From Sabellastarte sp. h YS-2021 (Eukaryota > Annelida > Polychaeta > Sabellida > Sabellidae), in NCBI GenBank assembly GCA_964017235.1, contig OZ024934.1, positions 83,914,706-83,978,705 on the forward strand: a DNA stretch of 64,000 nt, in the 5' to 3' direction. Positions 45,538-56,999 of this stretch are shown piece after piece. The notes under the pieces were generated by a model that was not told where the DNA came from, did not search any database, and was given only the letters and a program-made list of their open reading frames with translations. The stretch's first letter is position 1. Every line of letters starts with the position of its first letter. The translations under genes were made by a program, and so were the position numbers.

Positions 45538-46066
45538 CCCAGATAGCATGCTGACGTCGGGCCAATGTCGGGCCAACGTCGGCACATCCGTCGGCCCGAC
45601 GATGGCTGCCGACGTCGGCCCAACGGCTTTTTGACCGGCGGCCCAACGTTGGCCCAACGTCGGCAAGCCACCGAAAAAAATTACTCATTGTATAGCATCA
45701 ACCAATCAAATTGTCCACAAATAGCTTTTTCAGTGTGAATTTATAATGAGAATGTTATTTTTATTTCTAAAATTATGAAATAGTTGGCTAAAATTTGTGG
45801 GCTCACTGAAATATGATTTTTAGATATACCATTATAAATAATTTTTTACTAAGTTTCACAAAATCCCCTATTATTGCCCACCGCCATCTTTAATAAAAAT
45901 CCACCGTTGGCCCAACGTCGGCCCAATGTCGGCAAAATGTATAGACATATAACCAGAGTTGGGGTTGGCAGGCAGCCGTCGGCCCAACGTCGGCCCAACG
46001 TCGGCAAAATCTGCCGACCTTGCGACCAACAGCCAACGTCGGTCCGACGGCGGCATGCTATCTGGG
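45538..46066. mobile_element. GC-rich foldback element of 529 bp (CCCAGATAGCATGC ends)
   Basis: Perfect 14-bp inverted ends CCCAGATAGCATGC. Both flanks of the AT-rich centre carry tandem ACGTCGGCCCAACG-like units, so both strands have open frames rich in VGPTLG or RRPNVGK. These are repeat by-products and not genes. GC content and CpG density are far above the surroundings. Confidence 0.9.
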
Positions 46067-46069
46067 TTG

Positions 46070-46973
46070 GTATAGGCTCCAGTCCAGCTGGTCACAGGTT
46101 ATGGGAGCAATTAGAGGCCTGTCCATATCTGTCCCAGGTTGCTTAATGTGATATAAAAGCTAAACTTACAAGGTTTCATAAGATCTTATTGATTGTGTAT
46201 GTGACAATCTCCAAGTTATAAAACAACACACGATGGTGGCCAGTTTGTGAGAAATGATTTCAATGGGCAAAGGGCGAGTGAGTGTAAGATTTAATCACTG
46301 GATTTTCTCAGTTGTGGTCATGAGTTTAATTCCACTGCTTACTCACATTCACTGATATATGGCTGTTCTGATATGGCGTTAATAAAACATATATTCTATT
46401 AACCAAACCTAGCACGGTATAATATCAACAGATGTAATGGAACCAAGCCTTTCAAGGCATCTGTGTTTACACGTTCAGTCCGCCTCAGTATAATATTAAT
46501 ATATAATATGTTATAGTAATATAATAACCAAACTTCCTGAATGGCATTTGAAAAAATATATGAAAACTGAAGATTGCAATACTATAGGGGTGCATTAGCA
46601 CGAGTATTATATTGTGAATATTAATGAATGAAGGATACATTTCTAGTACATGTCTATTAAGAGATGTCTTAGTTTTATTAGCCACCATTTTATATGAATT
46701 AATAATCAGTGAAAAAAAACTAAATGATGTAAAGAATGATTGAAAAAATGCTTGTATATAAGGGCACAAGTAAATATGAAAACTTTAATATTTAACTTGA
46801 GATTTTTCAATAGATTGTAATGCAAAAAATCTCATTTTTTTAATGAGAAGCAGAAACGTTAATAAAAACTTTCTAGTAAAATATATTTGTAAATGACATA
46901 GTTTCAAAAGTATTAACGAAAAATTTGATGAATTTGTAACACAAAATTTTGCATAGCAATATAGTAAGTCACA
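46070..46973. other. Intergenic, no recognised feature
   Basis: AT-rich. On the minus strand, ATTAAA at 46844-46839 and AATAAA at 46679-46674 could serve the terminal exon at 46974-47079. Confidence 0.4.
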
Positions 46974-47079
46974 CTACAGACGACATTGTCTACGTTGCCT
47001 CTTTCCCTGCTTCACCTGCCAATACACACGGGGGGGATTTGTAATTTCCGCCTCCACTATTTTCAGTGGCTTTGGACTC
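46974..47079 (-). CDS. Probable terminal coding exon of an unidentified gene
   Basis: On the minus strand a TTTTTTTTCTTATAG acceptor precedes one leftover base and 34 codons plus TAG. The peptide begins SPKPLKIVEAEITNPP, continues RVYWQVKQG, and ends in a basic, Cys-containing tail (KRQRRQCRL). Codon content and GC contrast with the flanks. I found no matching upstream exon: the donor at 47707 would create a stop at the junction. The family is unknown. It could be the end of a small secreted or basic protein whose 5' exons lie further right. Confidence 0.4.
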
Positions 47080-47084
47080 CTATA

Positions 47085-48045
47085 AGAAAAAAAAACACAA
47101 TAAAGAAATAAAAATAAAAAGATACATCCTGCAGAGTGATATAAGTGGTGCAGAAAAAAAATGTCCTACACTGTGTATCCCCTTATGGGCTAATGTCGAA
47201 TGTCGAAGGGTCATAGTCACCAAAGGTCTTTGCTGTTTTGTGGTTAGTCTGGTTCCCGACCCTACTCTGCAATATACGGTCAGGTATCACCCACCATCTT
47301 GGGTTCTAGGCTTACGTAGTTACACCTAGCAATGCTCAAGAAGAAATTAAATTAAAAATATTTCCAGTTAACACATTTGGTTCACATTTTGACACAATAT
47401 CTCCCTTTTACTGTGTAATGATATGACATAATAATTCAACGACATTTGTGATAAACAAAAAATGTGCATCAGTTTAAGTGTTGTCGATCCTCTATTATCG
47501 CCCAAAACCATGTATTTGCTTCTAATGATTATTGTCTTCTCAAAATATTTTAAAGTTTAATTGGCATTATTTGATGTTATAAGTCCAATAATACATAGTA
47601 AAAATATTTTGAATGTATACAAAATTCATATAAATAATTAAAATAATCATCGAGATTTCCCGATACATGACAGTGATGCATTCTTTTGGCTATTCAGCAC
47701 TGGTACTTACTAGTTCACATCCCGGAAAAGAACTGTTTTATGGGAGTTGAATACCGCCTCAAGAAGCACAAATGAATGCAGCATTAATAGACAAAGGGCA
47801 TCGTAGGCGATACCAGTCCCTTTATTGTTAAAGGTTGGCTGGTTCCCCGTCTACATATCTTGGAGCAAACAGATTGGGGAATATACTGAACAGTTGGGTA
47901 CAGACACTGGGTTGTTGTTTATTTGATTTTGTTCACATGTTGGAGCATAAATCACAGTGCAGATACTCTGAACATCTAGATACAGACATTTTGCATTAGT
48001 GGAGGCTGAACATATCATTGGACACATTGCTGGAAAGAGTGGACA
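47085..48045. other. Intergenic, no recognised feature
   Basis: AT-rich with a few less AT-rich patches (47190-47330, 47740-47830). No gene is supported. Confidence 0.4.
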
Positions 48046-48291
48046 AGCTGTTAGTTCATTTATTTATTTGGAGTTTAACATCCCTTTCGACACTGTATAT
48101 ATCACGATGGCTAGTTTTATAGGCAGAGGAAACCATTACATACAGTTGGTCATCGTTCTGTACTGTAACTGTCAACCATCGTTAAGCAACTACCAGATTT
48201 CCCACGTAGGGTCTGGGTTTTGAACCGCAGTCCTCAGAGGTGGGAGGCAAGTCTGTAACCACTGTGTCACTGTGGCCCCCAGCTGTTAGTT
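48046..48291 (-). mobile_element. SINE, minus strand, 11-bp target duplication
   Basis: Diverged copy (48057-48280) flanked by AGCTGTTAGTT on both sides. Confidence 0.88.
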
Positions 48292-49340
48292 AGACGGATA
48301 TGGTAGTGGTCAGGTCAGATTGATTTCATTAATGTATTTTGTATGAACTATTTAAAGTATTTCAGTTGACCGTAAATATTATTTTAAATGTTAAATAAAT
48401 TTGTTAAGTAGAACGATTTGAGATATAACATTTATCCTATTTTGATGAAAAAAAACACAAGTTAATTGGTCTCAATATTTTAACAGGTCAAAAATCTGTA
48501 ACCTTGATAGAACAGAATGGGTTTGGTCGCCAATCAATAAATTAATTTAAAATGACACACTGAGAAATAGAGTTTTATTGTTAAAACAATGCTTCAAGAG
48601 ACATAACTCACAGTTTATGATATACTGTACAGTTTATGATATACTGTAAAGTAGGAACTTTAGCCAGAAATAAATCGGCAAAACTAATATATTTAAAAAC
48701 TTTTACTGTAAATTAATTCATCATCTAGATCACTAGTTAAACGATCTCAATATAATACCAAGTGAAAAGATCCACATGTTTGGTTTAGTGGTTTTCAGTT
48801 AAAATCTAGCTCTTGACAATTTTTGCTAGAAAGACTGAAGAACCTAATGTTTAGAACTGTACCACTGGATCTACTTATTAATGTGTATTTTGACTGGATT
48901 CTAGAGCTTCCAGTTGCTGTGGTTTTTGTCATTTCACCACTTGAATCACATTCGTTTTAATTGTTTTTCAACCTATCTCAGGCCTTTTCAACTCAAGTTG
49001 ACATTTTCACAAATACTCTGAATTATGGACCCTCTCTCTGATACAGTGATATCAGTGTCTGACTCACTGCTTTCTCTCATAATTCTGCGTATATCTTCAA
49101 TTGGCAATCTTCATTGTCAAACCATCAAACTGAATTACATCAGAGGTTTGAAACTGGAAAAGAATATCTACATTACAGAAACGTCTTAGGTTCTCAGTGA
49201 CCTTGTGGGTTAGCAAGTTTGACATCAAATCACAGGCTGTCACCTCTGTGTGGGTTCAACTCCCACAAGTAACAATGCTGAGGGTTAGTCCCCGTATGAC
49301 TCTGGCTATTAAACCGACGTAAAACCCCAACTTTGACTTG
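48292..49340. other. Intergenic with SINE fragment at its end
   Basis: Mostly unassigned. At 49250-49345 (GGGTTCAACTCCCACAAG, then CGACGTAAAACCCCAACTTT) lies a SINE-like fragment in plus orientation. Confidence 0.45.
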
Positions 49341-49400
49341 CACTAAAGCTCCAATAGCGACACTATAACATTGTAAGGGAGTCATTGAATTGACTGATAT

Positions 49401-50380
49401 CAGGGGCGTAGGAAGCAATTTTTGGTTGGGGGGGGGGGGGGGGGCGAGAACTATATTGCACCGACTCGACCTCCATATCCCCAGACAGGCCATCCCTCAC
49501 GCCAAAGGCATTCACTGGGTATTTTTAGCACACATTTTGTGTGATTCACAGTTATTAATTATCCCAATTAACTAAATCTTTTGTTAGGATGTTATGATGT
49601 CTAACAATTTTGGTTAATTTTACAGAATGTATTGCATGTAGGCAATATGCAAATTCAAATGGTCCAATTAAAATATTTTTAAGTTCCTTTACCAAAGGAA
49701 ATCTTTGTGACGACAGTGTGACTGACATTAATCCTATGTTTCCCTGACCTTGTCCTGGTATAGAAATACATATAGTCACCTCTGCATTTGAATATTTCTA
49801 ATGTCTTGACTACATGTTTCCAGAACTTGTGACCTTTCCTTCAAGCGCTGAGCCGATACAAGATCTATTTTTAGCAAGGTTAATCCCCAAACTGAGGGGG
49901 ATATATTGACTGGACCGGCTAGGTCATATTAACACAGAGCAAAGAAAGAAGAGTTTTCTTGGAAAAATCTTGTCATCTGACAAATTGCTGTGCTAAACTG
50001 TTGCTCTGTGTGAATTTGAAACTACATGTCTAAATTCTAAATAATTAGCAATATGGTAAATTAAATGTAGAAGATTACTATATGTATGATTTGAGTATGC
50101 ACAAGTGAAACGTTTCACAAAATTTTACAAATCCCATGACAGGTTACCTGAAAAATAATATTCCTTTTACAAATCATAAAAATAAATATTTTATAGTTCA
50201 AATGGTAGCTTACACAATGGTACATGTGAGCTGTGAATAGGGTAAAAGTGTAATTTGACCACATATTATTGAGCTACCTATAAAAATTTACATAAACTTC
50301 AAAATTGGAGTTTAGTTCTTTTGCAAAAAGTTGGGGGGCGAAAAGATATACCCGCTGCCCCCCCAGTTCCTACGCCTATG
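49401..50380. mobile_element. Transposon of 980 bp with GGGGCGTAGGAA ends and TGATAT target duplication
   Basis: Ends CA(GG/TA)GGCGTAGGAA are inverted. Just inside lie a G run (left) and a C-rich stretch (right). TGATAT flanks both sides (49395-49400, 50381-50386). No intact transposase is visible. Confidence 0.8.
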
Positions 50381-50385
50381 TGATA

Positions 50386-50640
50386 TTATGATATTGTATT
50401 GAGGGCATGGTGCTCACTGACACTATAACATTGTACTGAAGTCATGAAATTTACTGACACTGTAATATCATACTGAAGTCATGAAATTCACAACATCGTG
50501 CTGAAGTCATGAAGTTCATTCAAAATCTAACACTGTACTGAGGACATGGCATTCACTGACATTGTAACATTATACTGAAACCATGAAATTAACTGACACT
50601 AATATTGTACGGAATTCAGGGAATTTCATTCAACAACAAC
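50386..50640 (+). repeat. Tandem repeat, about 40-bp unit
   Basis: Imperfect units of the form CTGACACTATAACATTGTAC then TGAAGTCATGAAATT. One further unit lies at 49360-49400, left of the inserted transposon. Confidence 0.75.
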
Positions 50641-51350
50641 ATTTTAAAACCATAACCATGATCATTGACAGGGATTTGATTTCAAATGATGAGATATGCG
50701 CTGATACTTACAAATAGTTGCCTTTTACTGGTGCATCACTGAATAATGTATTGTTACGGTGCAAAGCCACTTATCCAGAGAATCAGAAAGTGTGGATTAC
50801 AACACTGGGGCAAATCCATCACAACATGAAGAGGAATAGCAAACTGCAGGACGTGTAAAGACAGGTATGGACATTATCCTTGCACAAGTTTTGTTAAAAA
50901 CAACTTTTGGACGTAGAACAGAGTATGGTGAATAATTAAAGGGATTCATAACAACTATGAAAATAGCAAACGAAAAGAAATAAAAAGAAGGAACAGCCCA
51001 AGAAAAGAAGACACTGTTTGGGGATTCACTAAAGGAATTCTGGGAGGATACCAAAAGTCACCTAAAGAATAATTATAATGATGCAGCTAAATATCTCTTT
51101 AAGACGCCCATGTACTGACAATTTTAAATGGTGAGTCACTGAATGCCAACACCATGGCAATCCCACAGCTTTGTCATGATGGAGGTAACAAGGCTGAAAA
51201 GTCTTTTGGTCTACATGTGTGCAGCTGCACAACCATCAGAGACACGAGTAGTGCACTAGAATTTATGAAAGTCTGGCGACCCAAAGAAATTCCAACTCAG
51301 ACACATCTCGATCTCAGGCTGTGACTATCAGCATGACTACACCAGGTTCT
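50641..51350. other. Unassigned, probably part of the Harbinger element
   Basis: Less AT-rich than bulk. It flanks the transposase relic, but I can place no ends. Confidence 0.3.
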
Positions 51351-51359
51351 TGCTGCATG

Positions 51360-52195
51360 GTGGTTTGCAGGACCCGAAATTTGCTGGTCAAAATCCCAAA
51401 AGGTTTCTTCACAACCCTTCTCCTGCACGCCTCAGCCAGTAGTTAAATAATCCCTCATTGATATCCAGGCTTCTCCGGGAGTAGGATTTCATTAGCCAGG
51501 TTCATAGGGGGAAAGTATTGTCATCAACAAAGAGGTACTCAGCTTGGGGCACGTGGTCAAAGAGTGATTCTGCTGGAGGAGATCCAATTGTGCTATCCTC
51601 TATCTTTTGCCTTAAAGCACTGTACAAGAAAATCTCGCTGTCAGAACTGGATCCATAGGAGGAGATATCAAAACATATAGACTTATAGTCCACATCCACC
51701 AGGCCAAACATAACAAGTGAGGGGAATCCCTTGTAATGAAGAAGAGACTCCTCCCTTTCAGGAACATCTGATAGGGATGTGTTTCCTTTGTATGACACCA
51801 AGAGCATGGGGAAGGTACCATCTCTCCCGGAATCCCCGCTTGGTCCCCAACCAGTCATCAGGGCAGGTAGGACAACCTCATCACGATAGTATCTGATTAT
51901 GGCATCACACACCTAAGGGACAAAGTGGTTAATGGTTGACCTCCCCACCCTAAAGGTAAAGTGTAGGGATGCATAGATCTCTCCTGTGGCAAGATGTCTC
52001 AATCTTATAGCTAATTTCAGGCATGGGCTGAGCAGCTCCCTGAGAAAGGTTGTCTGGCTCTGGATGTCTGGTGTGAATATCCCAGGAGACATCTGCATGA
52101 AATTGATGAAAGCAAACTGTTTGTAGAGCTCTGCAAGGCGATTATGTTATTGAACCTGGTCCCCACATCTTCTTAGCCACTGCCTGACTCAAGTT
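51360..52195 (-). pseudogene. PIF/Harbinger transposase (HARBI1-like) relic
   Basis: Reading right to left on the minus strand: RQWLRRCGDQVQ, LYKQFAFINFMQMSP, RLRHLATGEIYASLHFTFR then VGRSTINHFVP, an in-frame TAG, VCDAIIRYYRDEVV, then after a frameshift RKHIPIRCS, HYKGFPSLVMFGLVDVDYK, FDISSYGSSSDSEIF, and YLFVDDNTFPL. The order matches DDE_Tnp_4 transposases. The usual first catalytic Asp (in the DGKH motif) reads Q-R-K-H here. Stops and shifts also affect the end (LFNYWL, FGILTSKFRVLQ). Inactive. Confidence 0.85.
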
Positions 52196-52576
52196 ACTGG
52201 GGTCCAACTCGTTCTCTTCTGTGGATTCTTCATCTGAACCTCAAAATCAAGTCAACAAAATCCATCACCCCCTTAACAGTTGGAGAAGTATAACCATGAT
52301 GTATGGCCCTTAAGTTATTACTTGATCCATGTTGCTCAAAGTCCAAATGGTCAATGAATTTGACCTGTCCAGTGACTGCTATCTATAGGAATCCAGGGTG
52401 GATATGAAGGAAATGAGCAAAACCACTAGGGATATGTCATCAAGCAATCTTTTCAATGCATTGTATACCTAATTTGTTTTATTGTATACCCCATCGGGAC
52501 TATCATAAACCTGATTGGGCCTGATGTATTCCTATCATAGATATTGTATAGCAATCGTATACATTTTTGCAAGGTG

Positions 52577-52832
52577 AAAAGAAATTGATTTGTTTATTTG
52601 GGGTTTTACGTCGCTTTCAACACTGTAAAGGTCATATCACGACGGGTAGTTGGAAGGGCAGAGGAAACCAGTACATATAGTTCGCTAGGGTTCTGTACTG
52701 TAAACTGCCGACCAACAGCAAGCAACTACCAGCTTTCCCACTTACGGCCATGACGGGGATCGAACCCCGGCCGCAGAAGGGGGGAGGCGAGAGTGTTACC
52801 ACTCTGCCACCGTGGCCCCAAAAAGAAATTGA
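52577..52832 (-). mobile_element. Well-preserved SINE, minus strand, 12-bp target duplication
   Basis: Body 52589-52820 with intact box A and box B of the tRNA-like head. AAAAGAAATTGA flanks both sides. With 6381-6615 it is the best family reference here. Confidence 0.92.
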
Positions 52833-54900
52833 ACAGTCCAGTAAACAGAAAGCCAGTATCAATTTCTAAACTCTGATGGACAGATGCATAGTTTAGTTTG
52901 GGTAGGGGGTTTCTTCAAAATCAGACCAATATTGATTTTGAATGCTTGCTTGTGTGTACGGCTCCCTTACAGCAGTTTTGTAATAGAAAGGCTTCCTAAG
53001 GATCAAGTATTGTATTTGGAAAAGTTTGTTTCATTGAAGAGAAAATACTTTGAATTAGTGCATCTGTAAAACTCCTTACAATTCATTTGCACATGGAATT
53101 ATAAGTTTAAAGACGTCTGTGTAGAAATAGATTGAAAAACTAACAATAAAAAACATAGAACAAAGACAGATCTCATTTCTTGGAAGTACACTTTGAAGAA
53201 GGAGCCATTCTGTATATCTATCCCCCTTCAAACCCCAGCTTGTAGACTTTAGGACAGCTTGTCAGATGGCATCACAGGTTTTCAAAACACTTTTAAAAGG
53301 TAGCCCTGAAAGCAAAACACATGATCAGTTGTGCCAAATCTCCCCAAATCTATCCTATGCAAATGAGAATTCCACCGAATGCATCTTACCATGGTAAAAA
53401 ATGGACATAACGTGGTCAAACCACAACCAAAGGTGGAAGAGCCTGTTTGTTTGTAGCCAGTCACCCAAACACAGAAAGGTCTGGCCTGGTTGTCTGTTCA
53501 GGTGTGAGGTTTTTATAATATTCCTGTACACATGCATATCATTGGGTCTAGCTGGTCCACTCTGCCTGTGTCTCAAAAAGTAAATTCTTTCTACCATTTT
53601 TCTTTGCTTTCGTTTGTTCTCTTCCAATTTTACCCTTAGCTTTCCAAAACGTTTAAGTGACACCAATAGTTCTCTTTTGGCGTCAAACCCTTAGTTAATT
53701 TGACCTTATAATGCAAGGATGATTATAAGCTCACAAGATACCCCAAAGCCTTCCTAGTAACATGCCAGTCCAAAATTAGAATTTCATTTATATTCATCCC
53801 ACAAGTTTCCATGAGTTCAGTACTGTTGTAGACTTGCTCCAAGTCTGTGTATTTGTATCCACCAGTAACCTGAATAGTTAAATTTAGATTAGAAATTTAA
53901 GGAGTTTATTATACCACAAACATTCTGGAGTAAGGTGGGTAGTCAATAAAAAAAAAAAAATTTTGCCAGGGCTGACTGTTTCTTCAAATACAGTAACTAT
54001 ATATTTCACAAAAGACAAAACGACTTGGTGAAAGTCTAGTACTGTTGTTGTAATTGACCAGCTACATCTGTAGCTGAATATATGAACATTCCATCTAACG
54101 AGAATCTGGGTTGATTGAAAACACATCTTTAGACCCTTCACACCAACTACCCAGGATTACTGTGCCAGAATATCCCTTGACTCTCACTTGTTGTCAATTC
54201 TGTGGTTACAATTTAGTGCACTGAATCCCCCAACCAGACTTGCGGAGACGATAATGTTTTTGCAAAACAACATTTGATTAGATTAAATCTGTTTTCTTGC
54301 AAGTTGGGTGTTTGGTGACTCATGCTTAAAGGAAGGAGTTTGATATACAAGTTCTTTACCTCACATTATCTAAGAAATTACAAATCTGTCTGTGTGGTGC
54401 AGCTTGATCAGTTCCTGACTGATCACTGAAGTTAAACAGTATTTGGCTGGGTAACCGTTTGGGTTCTTGGCCAGATACATAATAACTCAATTCTAATTCT
54501 AATTGGACTTTTATAGCACTTGATCTCCCCAAACAAGAGGACTCTAAGGCGCAACAAAACAAAAGCAGTCATCAAAATTTCTGTGTCCAGGGACTCAAAT
54601 GATCACTTAAATTGCAGTCCCATTACAATATAGCCCAAATTAGGTACTTGGCATGATGTTGAATCAATCAATCAATCAGTCAATCAATCAATCAGCAAGG
54701 GGGGATTTAGTTGTCAAATTCTGCAGATTCAAAGCTAAGTTAGTATGGTCATCGCAAAGACAAACAGTGACCTTGTCAAGGTCACATGCTAGAAACTCAT
54801 TCCATAATGCTGTAGAGGTCTAGTATCCTAGTGACAGGCACGTTTGGCATCTAATGACACGCTATCGCCTCTATATAGCTTCAGTCCTAACAAATGACAA
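52833..54900. other. Intergenic, no recognised gene
   Basis: Contains an (AATC)n microsatellite at 54660-54696. The minus-strand open frame 53355-53666 (103 codons) starts with a basic stretch (KLEENKRKQRKMVERIYF), but nothing supports it as a gene. Confidence 0.35.
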
Positions 54901-54925
54901 AGCTGATGACCTATTCAAATGTGAC

Positions 54926-54965
54926 CCTGGCTGTTGAAAGGGACATAAAACCCCAACGTTGCTCT
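54926..54965 (+). repeat. SINE tail fragment
   Basis: TGTGACCCTGGCTGTTGAAA followed by GGGACATAAAACCCCAAC matches the shared SINE tail. Confidence 0.5.
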
Positions 54966-55102
54966 GTACTGATCTAATCCATAAACAAATACATTAAAAC
55001 ATATGACTGGCAATTTTATATACATGGTTAGTATTTGTAAGATTGCCATAACAGCTTTTAAAATCTAAAGATTTCAAAAAAAAAAGATTTTAAAGTCAAA
55101 GG

Positions 55103-55245
55103 TCAACGTTGGGATTTTACGTCCCATTTAACAGCTAGGGTCATATTGGGACAGGTTCTTACCATTGATTTTTCTGGGACTCGAACCACACATCCTTTGA
55201 TTAGATGCAAAACTTGCTATAACCACTAGACCACTCCGGACTTCA
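55103..55245 (-). mobile_element. SINE of a second subfamily, minus strand
   Basis: Complement of a tRNA-like head (box B near GGTTCGAGTCC) joined to a short body ending GGGACGTAAAATCCCAACG. It lacks the middle of the longer SINE. Confidence 0.65.
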
Positions 55246-55249
55246 AACA

Positions 55250-56030
55250 AAATTTTAAAACACCAAGCCCAAAGATATCATGAAATATAGGCTGAGAGGA
55301 TTGTGGTATTATGGAAAGGGTAACTGAGGGCATTTTGCAAATATGCCCATGCAGATTCACGCTTCTATAATCCGTTGGGCATTATATTTATGACAGATAT
55401 ATTGAGATCAAAGGCAAATCTAGCTGCAGATCTGTAAAAGGTATTCAAACAATGACCAAGAAGAAGGATTTTAATGACCCAATGCCTCCCTTGTGTGTGT
55501 CAACTGGTTGAGAATATGGGGATGATAGTTTGCCTTGTGTGGCAAAGGCCTGGTACGGAGACCATGACAAGGTACAGAAGCACATTAATACTGGTTGAGA
55601 TTTTAATTATGTGATCTGCTGAGTGGTCTGAAGGACCTTTGTCCATTTAATAATCAAATAGGGGCGAAAGCCACAACTTGCCTCAAAAAGGGTTGATTAT
55701 AGTCAAAGGCTCTAGCACTTGGGAGCAAGATTTGACATATTGCAAAAATGTATAGAAAGCCACCAGGAATACTTCCCTAAAAGATGGGGGGGGGGGGGGG
55801 GGGGGGGTCCTGATAATTCGTCACAAGCAAGGTGCTGAGGGGGAAAATACATCTTGGAATGGGCCACACTGACAGTCCATACTGTAGGTCAGCTGTATCC
55901 AGTGCTACACTCAGTCCATTAATTGAGCTGTTTGGGGTAATGAACTTGCAAGTACACATTAATATTCAATAGACATACCTTTTGTGAATTCTGTCCCAAT
56001 AGAATCCAGTGTACAATTAATGTAACAGGT
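55250..56030. other. Unassigned, with a long G run
   Basis: A run of 20 or more G lies at about 55784-55807. The minus strand may belong to the retroelement relic to the right, but I cannot show it. Confidence 0.3.
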
Positions 56031-56034
56031 TTTG

Positions 56035-56960
56035 GTCTATCTAGTAAGAAGAGTAAATTCTAGACAGCAAGTCTGCAATAATGTTTTAAGGCTCCCCACA
56101 AATGTGATGAATAGCTAAGTGAATATCATGAAAGGCTGTCACTAGCCAAATGTTTCTTGGGTACACATCAAATAACAGGTCTCTCATCATAACCTAATCC
56201 AACCGCCTGGACCACTGCCCAGATGTCACAATGAAAAGTAAGACTCAAATGGTTCTTATACTTGTCCCACTCTTTTAAAGCCGACAAAAAAAAATGTCGA
56301 ACATCTCCCAATGAACTATAGAGGTTTCAAAATAATCTATTGGAAAGATGGAAGAAGAGTTAACTCTGTCTCCCTATCGCCCCCTACGGTGGTAAGAGAA
56401 GCATAAAAGACACTTGGTTCAGCCTGAGTCTAATTAATTATTGTTGTTATATTATTACAAGTGGGAGAGGAACTTTAAAACACTACAAGTCCAGAGGGAA
56501 TTGTTTCATGAACAAAATTTTGGACTGCCTTGACAGTATCCCTTGACATTCTTCATAAATGATCACCCATTTGTCTTCATCTTTACTTAAAGTGTTGTTA
56601 TTGAGATATTTGTTCATCCCTAAACATGTATGCCTCTTGGAAGCCTCTTGCAGCTCATGCTATAGTGATAACTATGATTTGAAAGTCTCTTGAGTAGATG
56701 AAAACGAGGCTCCTATGTTGTAATCATTCATATAGGTATGTCTGATGGCTTCTTTCTTCTTAAATGCAACAGGATCACTGAGGATCTGCAATGTTGTGCA
56801 CCCATGGACCCAACCAAATGCCACCACTATGTCCAGGTAGCAGAGCCCCTTCAATTTTATGCCAAATTTGAAAGATGATCTTTTGCTTTTATGATAGTAC
56901 AAGATAAGGCCAGAACAGGATGGGTAAGCACTAAATATCATTGTTCTTGACAATGCAGAT
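56035..56960 (-). pseudogene. DIRS/Ngaro-like retrotransposon relic (reverse transcriptase and RNase H)
   Basis: Minus strand, right to left: IKLKGLCYLDIVVAFGW, TLQILSDPVAFKKK, YMNDYNIGA (the position of the catalytic YxDD-type box, here MNDY), then HCDIWAVVQAV at about 56220 and TAFHDIHLAIHHICGEP then NIIADLLSR at about 56060-56150. These match the reverse transcriptase and C-terminal RNase H of tyrosine-recombinase retrotransposons. Frames are broken and parts are missing. Confidence 0.65.
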
Positions 56961-56999
56961 ATCTTTTCTATCAGTGCTCCACAGTTCTAAGCAGACTCT

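Noticed and set aside
45871-46146. Overlapping open frames on both strands as genes
   Set aside because: They come from tandem GC-rich units of a foldback transposon and mirror each other.
47707-47820. Minus-strand exon ending at GTAAGT as partner of the orphan exon at 46974-47079
   Set aside because: In the matching phase the junction makes TAG, so the pair cannot encode one protein.
53355-53666. 103-codon minus-strand open frame
   Set aside because: No family motif, splice context or conservation evidence; left as unassigned.
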